The notes under the pieces were generated by a model, which saw only the letters and a program-made list of their open reading frames with translations, was not told the origin of the DNA and searched no databases. A program made the position numbers and the translations under genes. This document shows positions 14,019 through 14,737 of a stretch of 14,737 nucleotides of DNA, in pieces. Source of the DNA: an uncultured Bacilli bacterium (lineage in GTDB: Bacteria > Bacillota_I > Bacilli_A > RF39 > UBA660). The DNA lies in contig CAPZYV010000012.1 in the NCBI GenBank assembly GCA_948750805.1, positions 1-14,737 on the forward strand. Reading direction: 5' to 3'. Position 1 is the stretch's first letter; the number at the start of each line of letters is the position of its first letter.

Positions 14019-14093
14019 TCATTTAAATAATAGAAGAATAAGTAGAATGATGATAACGATTAAAGCAAAGATTAAAAAATCTTTCTTAGTCAT
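14019..14093 (-). CDS. 24-residue hydrophobic peptide, putative type I toxin
   Basis: The peptide is MTKKDFLIFALIVIIILLIL followed by LLFK: a short basic start, about 18 hydrophobic residues able to span the membrane, and a closing lysine. This is the layout of type I toxins such as the Fst and BsrG/TxpA groups, which damage or depolarise the membrane; I do not recognise the exact family. The ATG at 14091-14093 is 7 bases after a perfect GGAGGT; an in-frame ATG two codons upstream is only one base from the SD. The SD is held in a hairpin, and a strong promoter lies about 55 bases upstream. TGA stop at 14019-14021. A small secreted or membrane peptide with another role is the alternative. Confidence 0.7.
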   Translation of the reverse strand: MTKKDFLIFALIVIIILLILLLFK

Positions 14094-14100
14094 TTTCATC

Positions 14101-14116
14101 ACCTCCCTTCGGAGGT
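14101..14116 (-). promoter_or_regulatory. Hairpin that hides the Shine-Dalgarno of the peptide gene
   Basis: On the - strand ACCTCC-GAAG-GGAGGT: a perfect 6-bp stem, plus a flanking U-G pair, that buries the whole SD. Such sequestration is typical of type I toxin messages and keeps translation off until the RNA is processed or refolds. Confidence 0.75.
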
Positions 14117-14141
14117 AAGCACTCAACTGTTAAAGTATTCC
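14114..14141 (-). repeat. Inverted-repeat arm B, the 5' leader of the peptide message
   Basis: On the - strand GGAATACTTTAACA then GTTGAGTGCTTACC. It begins at the predicted transcription start and is complementary to arm A (13926-13960), allowing the two ends of the message to pair over about 28 positions. Confidence 0.7.
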
Positions 14142-14148
14142 TAAATAA

Positions 14149-14177
14149 ATTATACTAAAATATTTATTATAGTACAA
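14149..14177 (-). promoter_or_regulatory. Sigma-A promoter of the peptide (toxin) message
   Basis: On the - strand TTGTAC (14172-14177), 17 bases, perfect TATAAT (14149-14154). The start site falls near 14141-14142, the first base of inverted-repeat arm B. Confidence 0.75.
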
Positions 14178-14244
14178 CGAATTTGACTAAATTTTATCGA
14201 TTTAGAAAAACACACTTAAAGTCAATTAGAAAAGAGTGATAGAT

Positions 14245-14737
14245 ATGGCTAGCCCAGCAATGCACTTGGCAATAGCAAAAAAATATATAGAAAGGCATAA
14301 TAATTTAAATTATAAAGAATTTATCAAAGGAACTTTGTATCCAGATGCTGAAACAAATAACATAAAACTTCATTATCCTAAAAGTTCTATTATGGGTGAG
14401 TTTGCAATTGGCGTTTATGATAAAGTAAATTTATATGCATTTTTAACTGATTATCCAAAACTTAATGATTTTGAATTAGGCTATTTTTTACATTTGGTTA
14501 CAGATTATTTGTTTTTCCATGAATGTTTTACTAGAGATTATTTAATGAATACTAAGTGTGAGCAATTTTGCAAAGAATTATATCATGCTTACGATTGCTT
14601 AGATTCATATTTATTTGCTAAATATCATATAACTAAAGAAGATTATAAAGCTTATCCAAGTGAATATTATCCAGGAATACCTTACGAAGAGTGTTTATTA
14701 TCTAAGGATTTTGTAGATAATTTTATAAAAAGGGTTA
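14245..14737 (+). CDS. Zinc-dependent phospholipase C-like hydrolase (5' part, cut by window edge)
   Basis: An open frame of 164 codons runs from the ATG at 14245 to the window end. The layout recalls the Zn-dependent phospholipase C / alpha-toxin-like domain found in many uncharacterised Bacillota proteins: MASPAMHLAIAKKYI with H7 near the start, FIKGTLYPDAE with D34, a His (H43) in IKLHYP, and LGYFLHLVTDYLFFHE with H83, D87 and H92. These would be the metal ligands. No signal peptide is present, so the protein is probably cytoplasmic; its substrate is unknown. The SD is a modest GAGTGA 5-6 bases upstream. I found no convincing promoter between it and the divergent peptide gene; TTGACT at 14183-14188 lacks a matching -10. 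Confidence 0.72.
   Translation, partial: MASPAMHLAIAKKYIERHNNLNYKEFIKGTLYPDAETNNIKLHYPKSSIMGEFAIGVYDKVNLYAFLTDYPKLNDFELGYFLHLVTDYLFFHECFTRDYLMNTKCEQFCKELYHAYDCLDSYLFAKYHITKEDYKAYPSEYYPGIPYEECLLSKDFVDNFIKRV

Noticed and set aside
14183..14188. TTGACT as the -35 of a promoter for the last gene
   Set aside because: No acceptable -10 lies 16-18 bases downstream.

Overview
The window is very AT-rich. Tryptophan is read by TGG (for example in gltX) and TGA is used as a stop (gmk, the 24-codon peptide gene), so the standard bacterial code applies and this is not a TGA=Trp mollicute. Gene content is Bacillota-like: yqeG-yqeH, mutL, a clostridial/bacilli-type gltX, sigK, ylbD-ylbE, tgt. A sigma-K gene with an apparent pro-sequence and a YlbD coat-like gene point to an endospore former or a recent descendant of one. 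My best guess is an uncultured gut member of Bacilli (RF39 or Erysipelotrichales-like). That placement is an inference from gene content and composition.

Layout. 1-620: the tail of an unidentified ORF, then a + strand protein with two XRE helix-turn-helix domains, closed by a bidirectional terminator. 622-3125: gltX and sigK, each its own unit, on the - strand. 3203-4071: gmk with a 72-codon unknown gene coupled to it by an ATGA overlap. 4155-4682: two small XRE regulators; the second has a TGTACA palindrome over its promoter. 4840-8048: an overlapping operon yqeG-yqeH-mutL (HAD phosphatase, ribosome-assembly GTPase, mismatch repair). 8157-9144: an unknown gene and ylbD-ylbE. 9214-10636: tgt plus a small overlapping membrane protein of pseudopilin-like shape. 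10727-11461: an anchored extracytoplasmic protein. 11513-13488: an operon ending in a Xer recombinase; its first gene appears split by one in-frame TAA. 13652-13816: two tRNA genes (CAU and Leu-UAG) on the + strand. 13863-14177: a compact locus that looks like a type I toxin-antitoxin system. 14245-end: the start of a Zn-dependent phospholipase C-like protein, cut by the window edge.

The best candidate for an undescribed system is the locus between tRNA-Leu and the last gene. A strong - strand promoter drives a message encoding a 24-residue hydrophobic peptide. Its Shine-Dalgarno sequence is locked in a perfect 6-bp hairpin, and the 5' end of the message can pair with its own 3' end. A second strong promoter on the + strand drives a convergent RNA of about 110 nt that ends at a terminator whose stem is fully paired only in the + strand transcript. 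This is the usual architecture of Bacillota type I toxin-antitoxin pairs.

Transcription units are tightly packed. Several terminators overlap stop codons, and several promoters sit inside or against the preceding terminator. All calls rest on reading the sequence by eye; no searches or folding programs were run.
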